Below, piece by piece: positions 9,157 to 15,431 of a stretch of 64,000 bases of DNA (its first letter is position 1; each line of letters starts with the position of its first letter). The notes under the pieces are model-generated. The model had not been told where the DNA came from, did no database searches, and saw nothing but the letters and a program-made list of their open reading frames with translations. The stretch lies in NCBI RefSeq assembly GCF_004295645.1, contig NZ_CP034752.1, forward strand, positions 1,488,001-1,552,000. Direction: 5' to 3'. The position numbers were made by a program, and so were the translations under genes. This DNA is from Limnobaculum zhutongyuii. Its GTDB lineage: Bacteria; Pseudomonadota; Gammaproteobacteria; Enterobacterales; Enterobacteriaceae.

Positions 9157-9359
9157 CGTCTCATCCTTTTTTCTTCCATCTGCTGGCAGTCAACACAGAG
9201 GGTTGTGCTTGGCAGTAACTGGCGGCGCTTTTCTGGTATAGCGTCACCACAAGCTAGGCATGTTAGGCTGCCAATGCCTTTTGGCTGCTGATTACGTGCT
9301 ATTAGTGCGCGTTCCCGTTGCTGAGTTTCCAGCTCACTAGCGCGATCAATGTCGTCCAT
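9153..9359 (-). CDS. TraR/DksA-type zinc-finger protein
   Basis: 68 aa from the ATG at 9359 (MDDIDRASELETQQRERAL); a longer frame upstream has no support. The N-terminal helix carries the 'D..D.A' acidic tip typical of TraR. The C-terminal C4 zinc finger is CLACGDAIPEKRR with CVDCQ. Such short phage DksA homologues bind the RNA polymerase secondary channel and alter promoter choice. BcepMu-like phages carry one next to the lysis genes, as here. Confidence 0.85.
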   Translation of the reverse strand: MDDIDRASELETQQRERALIARNQQPKGIGSLTCLACGDAIPEKRRQLLPSTTLCVDCQQMEEKRMRR

Positions 9360-9609
9360 CGTCTGAATCCTGTAGATAATTAAGTAACTCAACGTAGCGC
9401 CCGGCACACAGGCCATAGCCGTCATAAGCCTGTTTTAATGCAATAACGATAGCGTCATCACCGTTGTTCTCCGGTGCTGGCAGAGGGAGACAGCCCACTG
9501 CCAATGCCGCTGGTAGCAGCCTGATTGGCTCGTAGTCTGGCCTGTTCAAGTTGGTGCATGACATCAGGAGGAAACTCACAGCGATTGCGAGTAACGGTTT
9601 TAAGTACAT
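9346..9609 (-). CDS. Rz1-like outer-membrane spanin lipoprotein
   Basis: 87 aa with a signal peptide ending in a lipobox (SFLLMSC, Cys at about residue 18), then a proline-bearing hydrophilic segment. The 5' half is embedded out of frame in the 3' half of the Rz gene (9458–9609), the classic Rz/Rz1 overlap. Spanins fuse inner and outer membranes at the last step of lysis. It is longer than lambda Rz1 (60 aa), which is common in Mu-like phages. Confidence 0.8.
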   Translation of the reverse strand: MYLKPLLAIAVSFLLMSCTNLNRPDYEPIRLLPAALAVGCLPLPAPENNGDDAIVIALKQAYDGYGLCAGRYVELLNYLQDSDDGRH

Positions 9610-9871
9610 AGCGGATCTCCTGAGTACTATGTTGGTCAGCAGCCGTTCGGGCCGCTATTTTTACCGACAGGGTTTTGCTGGCTCGGTTTGCATTAGTTGC
9701 CAACTGCTGGCTGGCAGATACAAACTGACTCAACTGGCTTTGTGCCGATTCAGCTTTACCTTGAGCGCAATCCAATTGGCCTTGGGATAATCCCTGTTGG
9801 TAGTAATAGCGGGAGAAACCCAGCACCAGAGCAATAACGCTGAAAATGAGGTATATCGTTCTTAATCGCAT
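9458..9871 (-). CDS. Rz-like inner-membrane spanin
   Basis: 137 aa. One N-terminal membrane segment (residues about 6–20, IYLIFSVIALVLGFS) is followed by a periplasmic helical region with small-residue heptads (AQSQLSQFVSASQQLATNANRA). It ends in a disordered, Ser-rich tail. It overlaps the transglycosylase gene at its start and contains the Rz1 gene in another frame. It pairs with Rz1 to bridge the envelope during lysis. Confidence 0.82.
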   Translation of the reverse strand: MRLRTIYLIFSVIALVLGFSRYYYQQGLSQGQLDCAQGKAESAQSQLSQFVSASQQLATNANRASKTLSVKIAARTAADQHSTQEIRYVLKTVTRNRCEFPPDVMHQLEQARLRANQAATSGIGSGLSPSASTGEQR

Positions 9872-10473
9872 ACACCGCCCCCCCAGCCAGCATCCTGATA
9901 TAGCGGTTGCCAGCGGTTAATGATTCGCTCTGGATAACCCCGATTTTCCTTAAAGTTGGCAGCGCTGCGCCCGGCATTAACATACTCAACCGAGCCCCAA
10001 TAACGGCTGGCATCAAGTCCCTGAGCCGCTGCCTTCTTCTTGTCACGTTGAACCCAACCCAAACCACCGTTGTAGGCGCTTAGCGTGAAGGCCCAGCGGT
10101 CACAATCGGTCTGCGCGGAGATACGCTGGTAATGCCATCGGTTATAGATAACCAGCGCTTGTAGAGCCCACATCGGGTTATAGGGTTGATTACCGTCGAG
10201 GCGATCAGGATAGGTACCGGCAATCCACTTTGATGTTCCTGGCATGAACTGAGCTAAGCCGATAGCACCGACTGGCGAACGGGCATCAGTGCGCCAGCGG
10301 CTTTCTTGATGGATTTGGGCAGCGAAAGTGGCTACCGGTGCATCCAGTCCCCATTCAGCATGAGAAACGCGGATAAGGTCGCGCTTATAACGGGCCGCAT
10401 CAGCCGGTATTGTTGAAGCCAGCACCGGGTGACAGGCCGTTATCAATAAGATGAATAAGATAACGGCTCTCAT
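9862..10473 (-). CDS. Lytic transglycosylase (phage endolysin, SLT family)
   Basis: 203 aa. The catalytic Glu is in IHQESRW (about residue 57), followed by GAIGLAQFMPGTS and the AYNGGLGWVQRD motif, all hallmarks of the SLT/transglycosylase fold. The N-terminus is a signal sequence (ILFILLITACHPVLA), so export to the periplasm is by Sec or signal-arrest release. It cleaves peptidoglycan at cell lysis. BcepMu encodes the same enzyme type in the same place, before Rz/Rz1. Confidence 0.93.
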   Translation of the reverse strand: MRAVILFILLITACHPVLASTIPADAARYKRDLIRVSHAEWGLDAPVATFAAQIHQESRWRTDARSPVGAIGLAQFMPGTSKWIAGTYPDRLDGNQPYNPMWALQALVIYNRWHYQRISAQTDCDRWAFTLSAYNGGLGWVQRDKKKAAAQGLDASRYWGSVEYVNAGRSAANFKENRGYPERIINRWQPLYQDAGWGGGVCD

Positions 10474-10475
10474 GA

Positions 10476-10844
10476 TTACAGCCCCAGTGTTACGCCAAGA
10501 ATAACGGCCATGACGACAATCGCCCGGCGTAACAGAACAGCGGCGAAGATACGCTGATAACCACTAATTACCGGGTATTCAGGTTCAAGTTTATCCACTC
10601 CGTTAATCGGGTGAGCACTGATAGCTTTCCAGTTATCAACCAAGTAACTACCGGGGCTGGCATAAGGAAATAATGCCCGGTCTAAGTGATACCCGATCAC
10701 CGCAGCTAAGGAGACCAGAGAAAGCTTATAGAGGGTGACAGGTAACTGCTGTGGTGACAGAACGGCGATAACGCCGAGCAGGATGACGGTGGCTAACGCC
10801 CAGGTCAGTAAACGATGTTGGCGGACACTTTTTAATAACGACAT
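10476..10844 (-). CDS. Putative holin (phage holin 8-like)
   Basis: 122 aa, with hydrophobic helices at about residues 14–28 and 38–52 and a third near the C-terminus (RRAIVVMAVILGVTLGL). The intervening YHLDRALFPYASPGSY motif is conserved in this family of Mu/BcepMu-type phages. It lies 2 bases before the transglycosylase, heading the lysis cassette. It probably times lysis or releases the enzyme. The holin role is inferred from family and position. Confidence 0.78.
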   Translation of the reverse strand: MSLLKSVRQHRLLTWALATVILLGVIAVLSPQQLPVTLYKLSLVSLAAVIGYHLDRALFPYASPGSYLVDNWKAISAHPINGVDKLEPEYPVISGYQRIFAAVLLRRAIVVMAVILGVTLGL

Positions 10845-10850
10845 GATTTA

Positions 10851-10900
10851 AACCCCAATAAAATTGAAAACACCGCCATAGTAGGCGGTGCTGGGGTTTT
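10851..10900 (-). terminator. Nested-hairpin terminator before the lysis operon
   Basis: An inner stem CACCGCC/GGCGGTG (10871–10877 with 10884–10890) sits within an outer stem AACCCCA/TGGGGTT (10851–10857 with 10892–10898). On the minus strand the inner hairpin is followed by a T-rich run. It would end transcription from the accessory block and insulate the late lysis genes, as expected if the accessory genes are expressed in the lysogen. Confidence 0.7.
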
Positions 10901-10926
10901 GGTATTTTAGCCGTGATTAAAGCTTT

Positions 10927-11394
10927 TTAATTAAAAAATATATCATCTCTGTCTAATGGTTCATCCAGATAAGTCGCTTCAGATGGATGTTGCATTGGCG
11001 TTAGTAATATTGGCCAGAAGGTTTTATCAAAGCATCTATGTAAAAAGAAATAACGACAACAATCAATTAATGTACCACGCCCATAACTGCCATCAAATTT
11101 GCCACCAAAATGGTCTTCAAGCTCATAAAAAGTAGGTGGTTGTTTTTCTCTGGAACGAGTACATAAAAAATCGAATATATTTTTTACTTGTTCTGGAGAG
11201 ACTACGAAATTGTCTTTATAGACTTCATGAGGTCGCTGTGGAACTGAGCCATCAGTGTCGGAGAATAATGGATATACGCCAGATTCCCAGGCAAATAAAT
11301 AGTCATCACTAAATTTATTGTGGACAGTTCCTAGTTCTAATATTTGAAGACGCTGTTGATTGAATAAAGCTTGTAAAATTGCTTTATCTGACAT
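10927..11394 (-). CDS. Unrecognised accessory protein, 155 aa
   Basis: I do not recognise this protein. It is hydrophilic, without membrane segments, and rich in aromatic and acidic residues (PPTFYELEDHFGGKF, CCRYFFLHRCFDKTFWP). A CC pair and further Cys near residues 110–120 could bind metal, but no standard motif is clear. It begins MSDKAILQALFNQQRL and ends in an acidic tail. It is AT-rich relative to the head genes and lies between the repressor and a terminator, a typical cargo position in BcepMu-like prophages. It could be a lysogenic-conversion or phage-exclusion factor; that is inference. Confidence 0.6.
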   Translation of the reverse strand: MSDKAILQALFNQQRLQILELGTVHNKFSDDYLFAWESGVYPLFSDTDGSVPQRPHEVYKDNFVVSPEQVKNIFDFLCTRSREKQPPTFYELEDHFGGKFDGSYGRGTLIDCCRYFFLHRCFDKTFWPILLTPMQHPSEATYLDEPLDRDDIFFN

Positions 11395-11435
11395 ATTTAA
11401 GTTTCCCTGATTATTATTAATATAGCTAACTGACG

Positions 11436-11690
11436 TTATTGTTCTGAATAGCGAGCCAAATAATCAACGGCATATTGGTGCCAGCTTGCAGCGAGGGACT
11501 TTGGATGATCTGAAAGCTCGTCTTGAAGGTATTGTAACAAGGTAGCTGAAGAAAGTGGCTTGCCTTTTTCTAGTATAGAAATAACAGCTTTACCTAAAAC
11601 ATTGCTAAGCATTGATTCAGCAGCCTTATCAATACTGGCCTGACGTTTTTTCAATAAATTATTAACCTGTTCTTGGGGTGTCTTATTCAT
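11436..11690 (-). CDS. Unrecognised small accessory protein, 84 aa
   Basis: Predicted all-helical and hydrophilic, starting MNKTPQEQVNNLLKKRQASIDKAAESML. The C-terminal segment SWHQYAVDYLARYSEQ is aromatic-rich. There is no membrane segment and no recognised domain. It follows the SLATT-like gene by about 36 bases on the same strand and precedes the 155-aa gene, so the three could be co-transcribed. Its length and charge would suit a partner or antitoxin-like regulator, but nothing in the sequence proves this. Confidence 0.55.
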   Translation of the reverse strand: MNKTPQEQVNNLLKKRQASIDKAAESMLSNVLGKAVISILEKGKPLSSATLLQYLQDELSDHPKSLAASWHQYAVDYLARYSEQ

Positions 11691-11726
11691 CGCAATACCT
11701 ATGACCTAAATTAATATGTAAAAACG

Positions 11727-12368
11727 CTACTTAGCTGTATCTAAATCAGATAATCGACGCATCTTATCTGGCCGTACGTCAAAAAATGGTGAACACAAAC
11801 GCTGCCACCAACCAATTTTAATCATCTGCTCCCGACCATAAGCCATAGCTTGCACTTGTTCATTATAACAAATGCAATCTAACACACGTAAAACCGGAGG
11901 CTCGTCTTTCTCAATGGAAAGGCGTTTAGTAGTCATCTCACGCAACAATTTTCCAGTAGGTTTTTCAACTTGAATGATTTCTTCTTCCAATGCAAAAAAA
12001 CGCTTAGCCAAATCATAATGAGAACGGGCTCGTTGTGAAGAACCTACAACTAAATTAATTGCAGAAAAAATTGTGACAGATGCTGCACTAAGCACTGTCC
12101 ATGTATTTCTGGCTTGAGGTGTCAGGACTGAATAGATAGTCGCTGAACCAAATACTAAAGCAATAACATTAGTTAGTTGATCCAACCGATCATAAAATGC
12201 TCTGCGTCGGTTGTGATAGCGAACCGAACGACGGATATCAAATAGAAGTCCTTCCCAATCACTTTCCAGATTTTTTATTTCCACTATCTTCCCCTCGGCC
12301 TGGACGGCTCGGTGGTGCGAACGAGTTAGTAATTGCGTTATCTCTTCGACTATACTTACTATCCTCAT
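11727..12368 (-). CDS. SLATT-like two-helix membrane protein
   Basis: 213 aa. After an N-terminal helix and a YHNRRRAFYDRLDQL motif come two membrane segments (about residues 66–82 and 90–108). A conserved-looking cytoplasmic part follows: SQRARSHYDLAKRFFALEEE, then a C-terminal IEKDEPPVLRVLDCICYNEQ. The arrangement of a basic R/Y-rich pre-helix, two helices and a long helical tail resembles SLATT-domain proteins, 2TM effectors linked to nucleotide-signalling immunity, and a related family found in phages. The start at 12368 is preceded by GGTGG. A role in exclusion or membrane-damage immunity is inference. Confidence 0.6.
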   Translation of the reverse strand: MRIVSIVEEITQLLTRSHHRAVQAEGKIVEIKNLESDWEGLLFDIRRSVRYHNRRRAFYDRLDQLTNVIALVFGSATIYSVLTPQARNTWTVLSAASVTIFSAINLVVGSSQRARSHYDLAKRFFALEEEIIQVEKPTGKLLREMTTKRLSIEKDEPPVLRVLDCICYNEQVQAMAYGREQMIKIGWWQRLCSPFFDVRPDKMRRLSDLDTAK

Positions 12369-12456
12369 TCACCACCCATTCTCTTCTCCCGGGTAGTTGC
12401 TCACTCTCGTTAGAACCGGTTCTGGTTGGTTGAGATTTATTTTCTTTATTACTCAT
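12259..12456 (-). CDS. Possible small gene overlapping the SLATT-like gene
   Basis: 65 codons, starting MSNKENKSQPTRTGSNESEQ, very hydrophilic and low in complexity. The ATG at 12456 has AAGGAA about 10 bases upstream, a better site than that of the SLATT-like gene, and the last 110 bases overlap that gene in another frame. It might be a real leader gene coupling translation of the next one, or the true N-terminus of the SLATT-like protein separated by a frameshift. Codon content cannot settle this by eye. Confidence 0.35.
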   Translation of the reverse strand: MSNKENKSQPTRTGSNESEQLPGRREWVVNEDSKYSRRDNAITNSFAPPSRPGRGEDSGNKKSGK

Positions 12457-12577
12457 TATGATCGATTCCTTGAGATATTAACCATTAATTAGTTTATTAA
12501 ACTATAGATAACACATATTCACCAAATATAGAGCCTCGTAAAATTACTAGTTTAGCTTTGTCAGGTCACAAGTTAGA

Positions 12578-13030
12578 TTAATGCCTACCTTTCAAAACAG
12601 TAGTAATATCATCAATATTGATATTACTTTCCCGAATAATTCGGTTTTCTAATCTTGTTTTCTTCGTCACCCAAAATACTACAGCGACTAACACACCAAG
12701 AAATGAGTACACGTAAATTAGATGCTCCTGAATGAACAGACTCAATCGGGTCAATACTGACCAATCCTTATAAAGAAGGATTTCACTTCCTACGAAATAG
12801 AGCATATAGAGAGGAAGCAGCATCATGAGCAAAAACATGATGGAGGGAACATTAATATACTTGCGCTTAACGGCATTAAGGCGTTTCTTTTTTTCTAGGC
12901 TAATCATTTGTTTTAATTCATCATCTGGCCGTTGCTGCCAGGGGATTTTATCTTTTGGCGCGTAGTGATTATTGACAATATCACGACCAGCGAATTGACC
13001 TTGGGTATATCCCCGAAACTCTTGCGTCAT
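12578..13030 (-). CDS. Two-helix membrane protein with N-terminal 'GRDI' motif
   Basis: 150 aa. The first 20 residues contain QGQFAGRDIVNNHY. A charged linker follows, then two membrane segments (about residues 62–82 and 102–122) and a short cytoplasmic tail. The N-terminal motif matches the C-terminus of the repressor encoded just upstream (QIAARDITNH): both share an (I/F)A(A/G)RDI(T/V)N core. The gene starts 2 bases after the repressor stop, so the two are co-transcribed and expressed in the lysogen. Shared motifs of this kind may mediate pairing between the two proteins; that is inference. I do not recognise a named family. Confidence 0.65.
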   Translation of the reverse strand: MTQEFRGYTQGQFAGRDIVNNHYAPKDKIPWQQRPDDELKQMISLEKKKRLNAVKRKYINVPSIMFLLMMLLPLYMLYFVGSEILLYKDWSVLTRLSLFIQEHLIYVYSFLGVLVAVVFWVTKKTRLENRIIRESNINIDDITTVLKGRH

Positions 13031-13032
13031 AC

Positions 13033-13551
13033 TTATTTCCTTCCTTTTCCGTGGTTAGTAATGTCCCGAGCGGCTATCTGGTCAGCTGTTACCGAACCAT
13101 GAAAGTTTTGAGTAGAGTTTGATGTAGGCTCTGGCTTAAAGTCATCGACAGTTTTATCGGTCATATCAACACTTAATAGCAATTGCATGACCTTCATCTT
13201 AATTGTTAGGTCAGCACATCGGAAACGCTTCATCAGTTCCCATTCATCCTTACTGAGGCGGTAAGTTGCCGGTGTATTCATGGTAAACGGCTCCTCATCT
13301 CGGCTCTCATCGCCGTCATCTTCTTCTTCAAATTTATCCATAAGCTTTTTAAAAGTGCTCTTTTCGCCAGTAAGAACATATTGAACATCGACACCCACGC
13401 CAGATAGTGATGATAACTGCACTGCATTCGGTGAGGTATTTCCTTTCTCCCACTCAATAACAGTCCGCTTAGATACGCCTGAAGCCTCAGCAAATTCTGG
13501 CTGGGTGAGTCTCAAACGCTCACGTTCATTTTTTAACCTATCGTTTATCAT
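13033..13551 (-). CDS. Prophage repressor, HTH_XRE type
   Basis: 172 aa from the ATG at 13551 (MINDRLKNERERLRLTQ); longer starts would run back through the operator region. The HTH_XRE domain covers residues about 4–60 (LTQPEFAEASGVSKRTVIEWEKG is its core). An acidic linker (EEEDDGDESRDEE), a helical region and a tail with QIAARDITNH follow. There is no LexA-type Ser/Lys peptidase motif, so induction by RecA self-cleavage is not expected. It is divergent from the early operon and probably represses it, with operators in 13,575–13,640. Confidence 0.88.
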   Translation of the reverse strand: MINDRLKNERERLRLTQPEFAEASGVSKRTVIEWEKGNTSPNAVQLSSLSGVGVDVQYVLTGEKSTFKKLMDKFEEEDDGDESRDEEPFTMNTPATYRLSKDEWELMKRFRCADLTIKMKVMQLLLSVDMTDKTVDDFKPEPTSNSTQNFHGSVTADQIAARDITNHGKGRK

Positions 13552-13573
13552 GAGATATTCTTCACTATTGATG

Positions 13574-13602
13574 TTGACAGGTGCAGAAATCAGCACCATA
13601 AT
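13574..13602 (+). promoter_or_regulatory. Early promoter with operator between -35 and -10
   Basis: TTGACA (13574–13579), a 17-base spacer and CATAAT (13597–13602) form a near-consensus sigma70 promoter for the early operon. The spacer holds an inverted repeat GGTGC-N8-GCACC (13580–13597), well placed for a repressor dimer to block polymerase. A second imperfect repeat, ACAC-N5-GTGT, follows at about 13,610–13,623. The reverse strand carries TTACAC-N17-TTATGG, a possible repressor promoter overlapping the same operators, as in lambda-type switches. Confidence 0.65.
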
Positions 13603-13664
13603 GGAAATCACACATTCAGTGTAACAGCATTTAACACCGATTAAATAGACGGAGGTGAAGAAAC

Positions 13665-13865
13665 ATGTATGTGAGAACACAAAAACAGATTTCAGATGAG
13701 GTAAAAAACCGACTTAAATCTCAGGGGTTAACTTTAAAGGCATTCGCTGAGGTAAACGGTTTTTTATATCGAGATGTTTCCGATGTTGTTCGGGGCGTTC
13801 GTCGAGGTTATTTCGGTAAGGGTCGGGAAATAGCCAAGAAACTAGGCATGCCAGTTGAGGAATAA
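13665..13865 (+). CDS. BcepMu gp16-family DNA-binding protein (Ner-like)
   Basis: 66 aa. The pattern LKSQGLTLKAFAEVNGF, then RRGYFGKGREIAKKLGM, is that of the BcepMu gp16 family: a short protein with a divergent helix-turn-helix, always the first early gene opposite the repressor. GGAGG lies a few bases upstream of the ATG. By analogy with Mu Ner and lambda Cro it probably tunes the early/repressor switch. Confidence 0.85.
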   Translation: MYVRTQKQISDEVKNRLKSQGLTLKAFAEVNGFLYRDVSDVVRGVRRGYFGKGREIAKKLGMPVEE

Positions 13866-13874
13866 GGTTCCGTT

Positions 13875-14168
13875 ATGAAAACAACTTCAACATCCGGTTC
13901 TCGCATTCTGAAGGTATTAAAAGCCGTTAAGGGTTACACCCTGACAGGCATTTCAAACAGCACAATAGCAGAAGCTATTGATGATTCTCCATCTAATGTA
14001 AGCCGGGCCTTGAGTGTGCTGATTGAGGAGGGCTTAGTTATCAAACTTGATAATGGTCTATTTGCTCACAGTACTGAAATGCTACGAATCGCACAGGCTC
14101 ATGTTCAGCATATTAACAATATACAGGATCGTATTACTGAGACTAATCAACGGATTTTTTCCAAATAA
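13875..14168 (+). CDS. Winged-helix DNA-binding protein
   Basis: 97 aa. Residues about 8–65 form a winged helix of IclR/MarR-like type: ILKVLKAVKGYTLTGISNST leads into DDSPSNVSRALSVLIEEGLV and a wing. The C-terminus is a helix (HVQHINNIQDRITETNQR) that could dimerise. It is the second early gene, 9 bases after the first. It probably regulates early transcription; the target is not known. Confidence 0.75.
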   Translation: MKTTSTSGSRILKVLKAVKGYTLTGISNSTIAEAIDDSPSNVSRALSVLIEEGLVIKLDNGLFAHSTEMLRIAQAHVQHINNIQDRITETNQRIFSK

Positions 14169-14182
14169 ACAAGGTGAAAAAT

Positions 14183-14446
14183 ATGAACTTTAAGCAAGAA
14201 AATTACGATGATTTAATGCGGCAAATCGGCGCGCTTCAGGCATTAATTGAAATGGGTATGATTGATCACCTTATTGCAGCCACTTCTATCCTTAAAAAGG
14301 GAGGATTGGGTGATTTTGCCACTTTATCTAAAGTAACTGGTGTGAGTGAACATGAGGCTCGTTCCTTTGACATTTTAATCAAAGGTGCAGCTCTGTTAGT
14401 CCAGCAAGGCTGGCCAGTCAAATCAAGTGAAGAAGAGGTACATTAA
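14183..14446 (+). CDS. Small early phage protein, 87 aa
   Basis: Starts at the ATG at 14183 (MNFKQENYDDLMRQIGALQ), which has AAGGTG at good spacing; an upstream GTG in frame overlaps that site. Mostly helical, with a possible helix-turn-helix in LGDFATLSKVTGVSEHEAR. I do not recognise a family. It is part of the early operon, 2 bases before the DUF3102 gene. Confidence 0.6.
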   Translation: MNFKQENYDDLMRQIGALQALIEMGMIDHLIAATSILKKGGLGDFATLSKVTGVSEHEARSFDILIKGAALLVQQGWPVKSSEEEVH

Positions 14447-14448
14447 TC

Positions 14449-15417
14449 ATGGCCAGAACACCTAACCCAAAAAATGAACCTATTGAATTAGTTCAATTAC
14501 CTGAACAGCAAATAATCGAAAATCAGAATGTCCTATCTATGCATAGTTCGGTGCTTTCCATTCAGTTCGATAATGGGTTGCCTTATGAACGTGAGCGAGT
14601 GGTAAATGAAGCCTGTTTTTTTTCAGCACAATGTGCTGAATCTATGCTGGAGTTCGGTAAGAGGCTGATATTAATAAAAGAAAATGAACCTCAGGGAGAG
14701 TTCCATCATATTCTTAAGAGTAGGCTTAATCTAGCACCGCGCACTGCACAGTTAATGATGCAAGCAGCAATTAAATACCTTTCTCCTAAATTGCGTCCCA
14801 CCGCGCAAGCGCTTTCGCATTTAGGCAAAACTAAACTTTTCGAATTAATGACGGAAGACGATGAAATATTGGCTGAATTAGCTGATGGCGGAACTGTTGC
14901 CAATCTGACTTTAGATGAAATTGATCGTATGTCGACCAGAGAATTAAAAGAGGCTTTGAAAAAGGTTAAATTTGATGCCAAAGCTGACTACGACGCTCTG
15001 CAAAAGCGCAACACCGATATCAGCAAAGAAAAAGAAGAAATGGGCCTGAAGCTTAACAAGTATGAGCTAAAGACTATCCCTTTAGACGAACGCCTTGAGC
15101 CCTTAAAGGTTCAGATAACACAGACTCAGGCTGAAGTAGATACCTTATTTAATGAGTATCGTCAGCACATTGAGATGATGGAAAAATTGCAGTTTGAAGC
15201 AATGGAAAACGATCCTAATTATGACCCTGAAGCACCGTTCCAGTTGCCTGAATCGCTGCATAACACCTTATTAATACTCAACGGAGCATTAGTCATCACA
15301 CTCTCACAGACCAAACGCATGTACAAAGACCTGTGGGACAAGTTTGGTGACGAAATAGAAACCGCTGGCGGTCGATTTGATCAGGTTATGAGCGATATTC
15401 GCACGTCTGATATGTAA
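14449..15417 (+). CDS. DUF3102-type early protein
   Basis: 322 aa. The region around residues 65–110 (MLEFGKRLILIKENEPQGEF, then LNLAPRTAQLMMQAAIKYL) matches the DUF3102 pattern, a ParB-like or HTH-containing domain found in mobile elements. The second half is a long coiled coil (about residues 180–250). BcepMu-like phages carry such a gene just before the transposase. The role, perhaps target immunity or transpososome control, is unknown. Confidence 0.7.
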   Translation: MARTPNPKNEPIELVQLPEQQIIENQNVLSMHSSVLSIQFDNGLPYERERVVNEACFFSAQCAESMLEFGKRLILIKENEPQGEFHHILKSRLNLAPRTAQLMMQAAIKYLSPKLRPTAQALSHLGKTKLFELMTEDDEILAELADGGTVANLTLDEIDRMSTRELKEALKKVKFDAKADYDALQKRNTDISKEKEEMGLKLNKYELKTIPLDERLEPLKVQITQTQAEVDTLFNEYRQHIEMMEKLQFEAMENDPNYDPEAPFQLPESLHNTLLILNGALVITLSQTKRMYKDLWDKFGDEIETAGGRFDQVMSDIRTSDM

Positions 15418-15431
15418 CTTGGAGTGTTGCT

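Noticed and set aside
13033..13680. Longer start for the prophage repressor at 13680
   Set aside because: It would run through the operator and early promoter and overlap the divergent early gene; the HTH domain begins right after the ATG at 13551.
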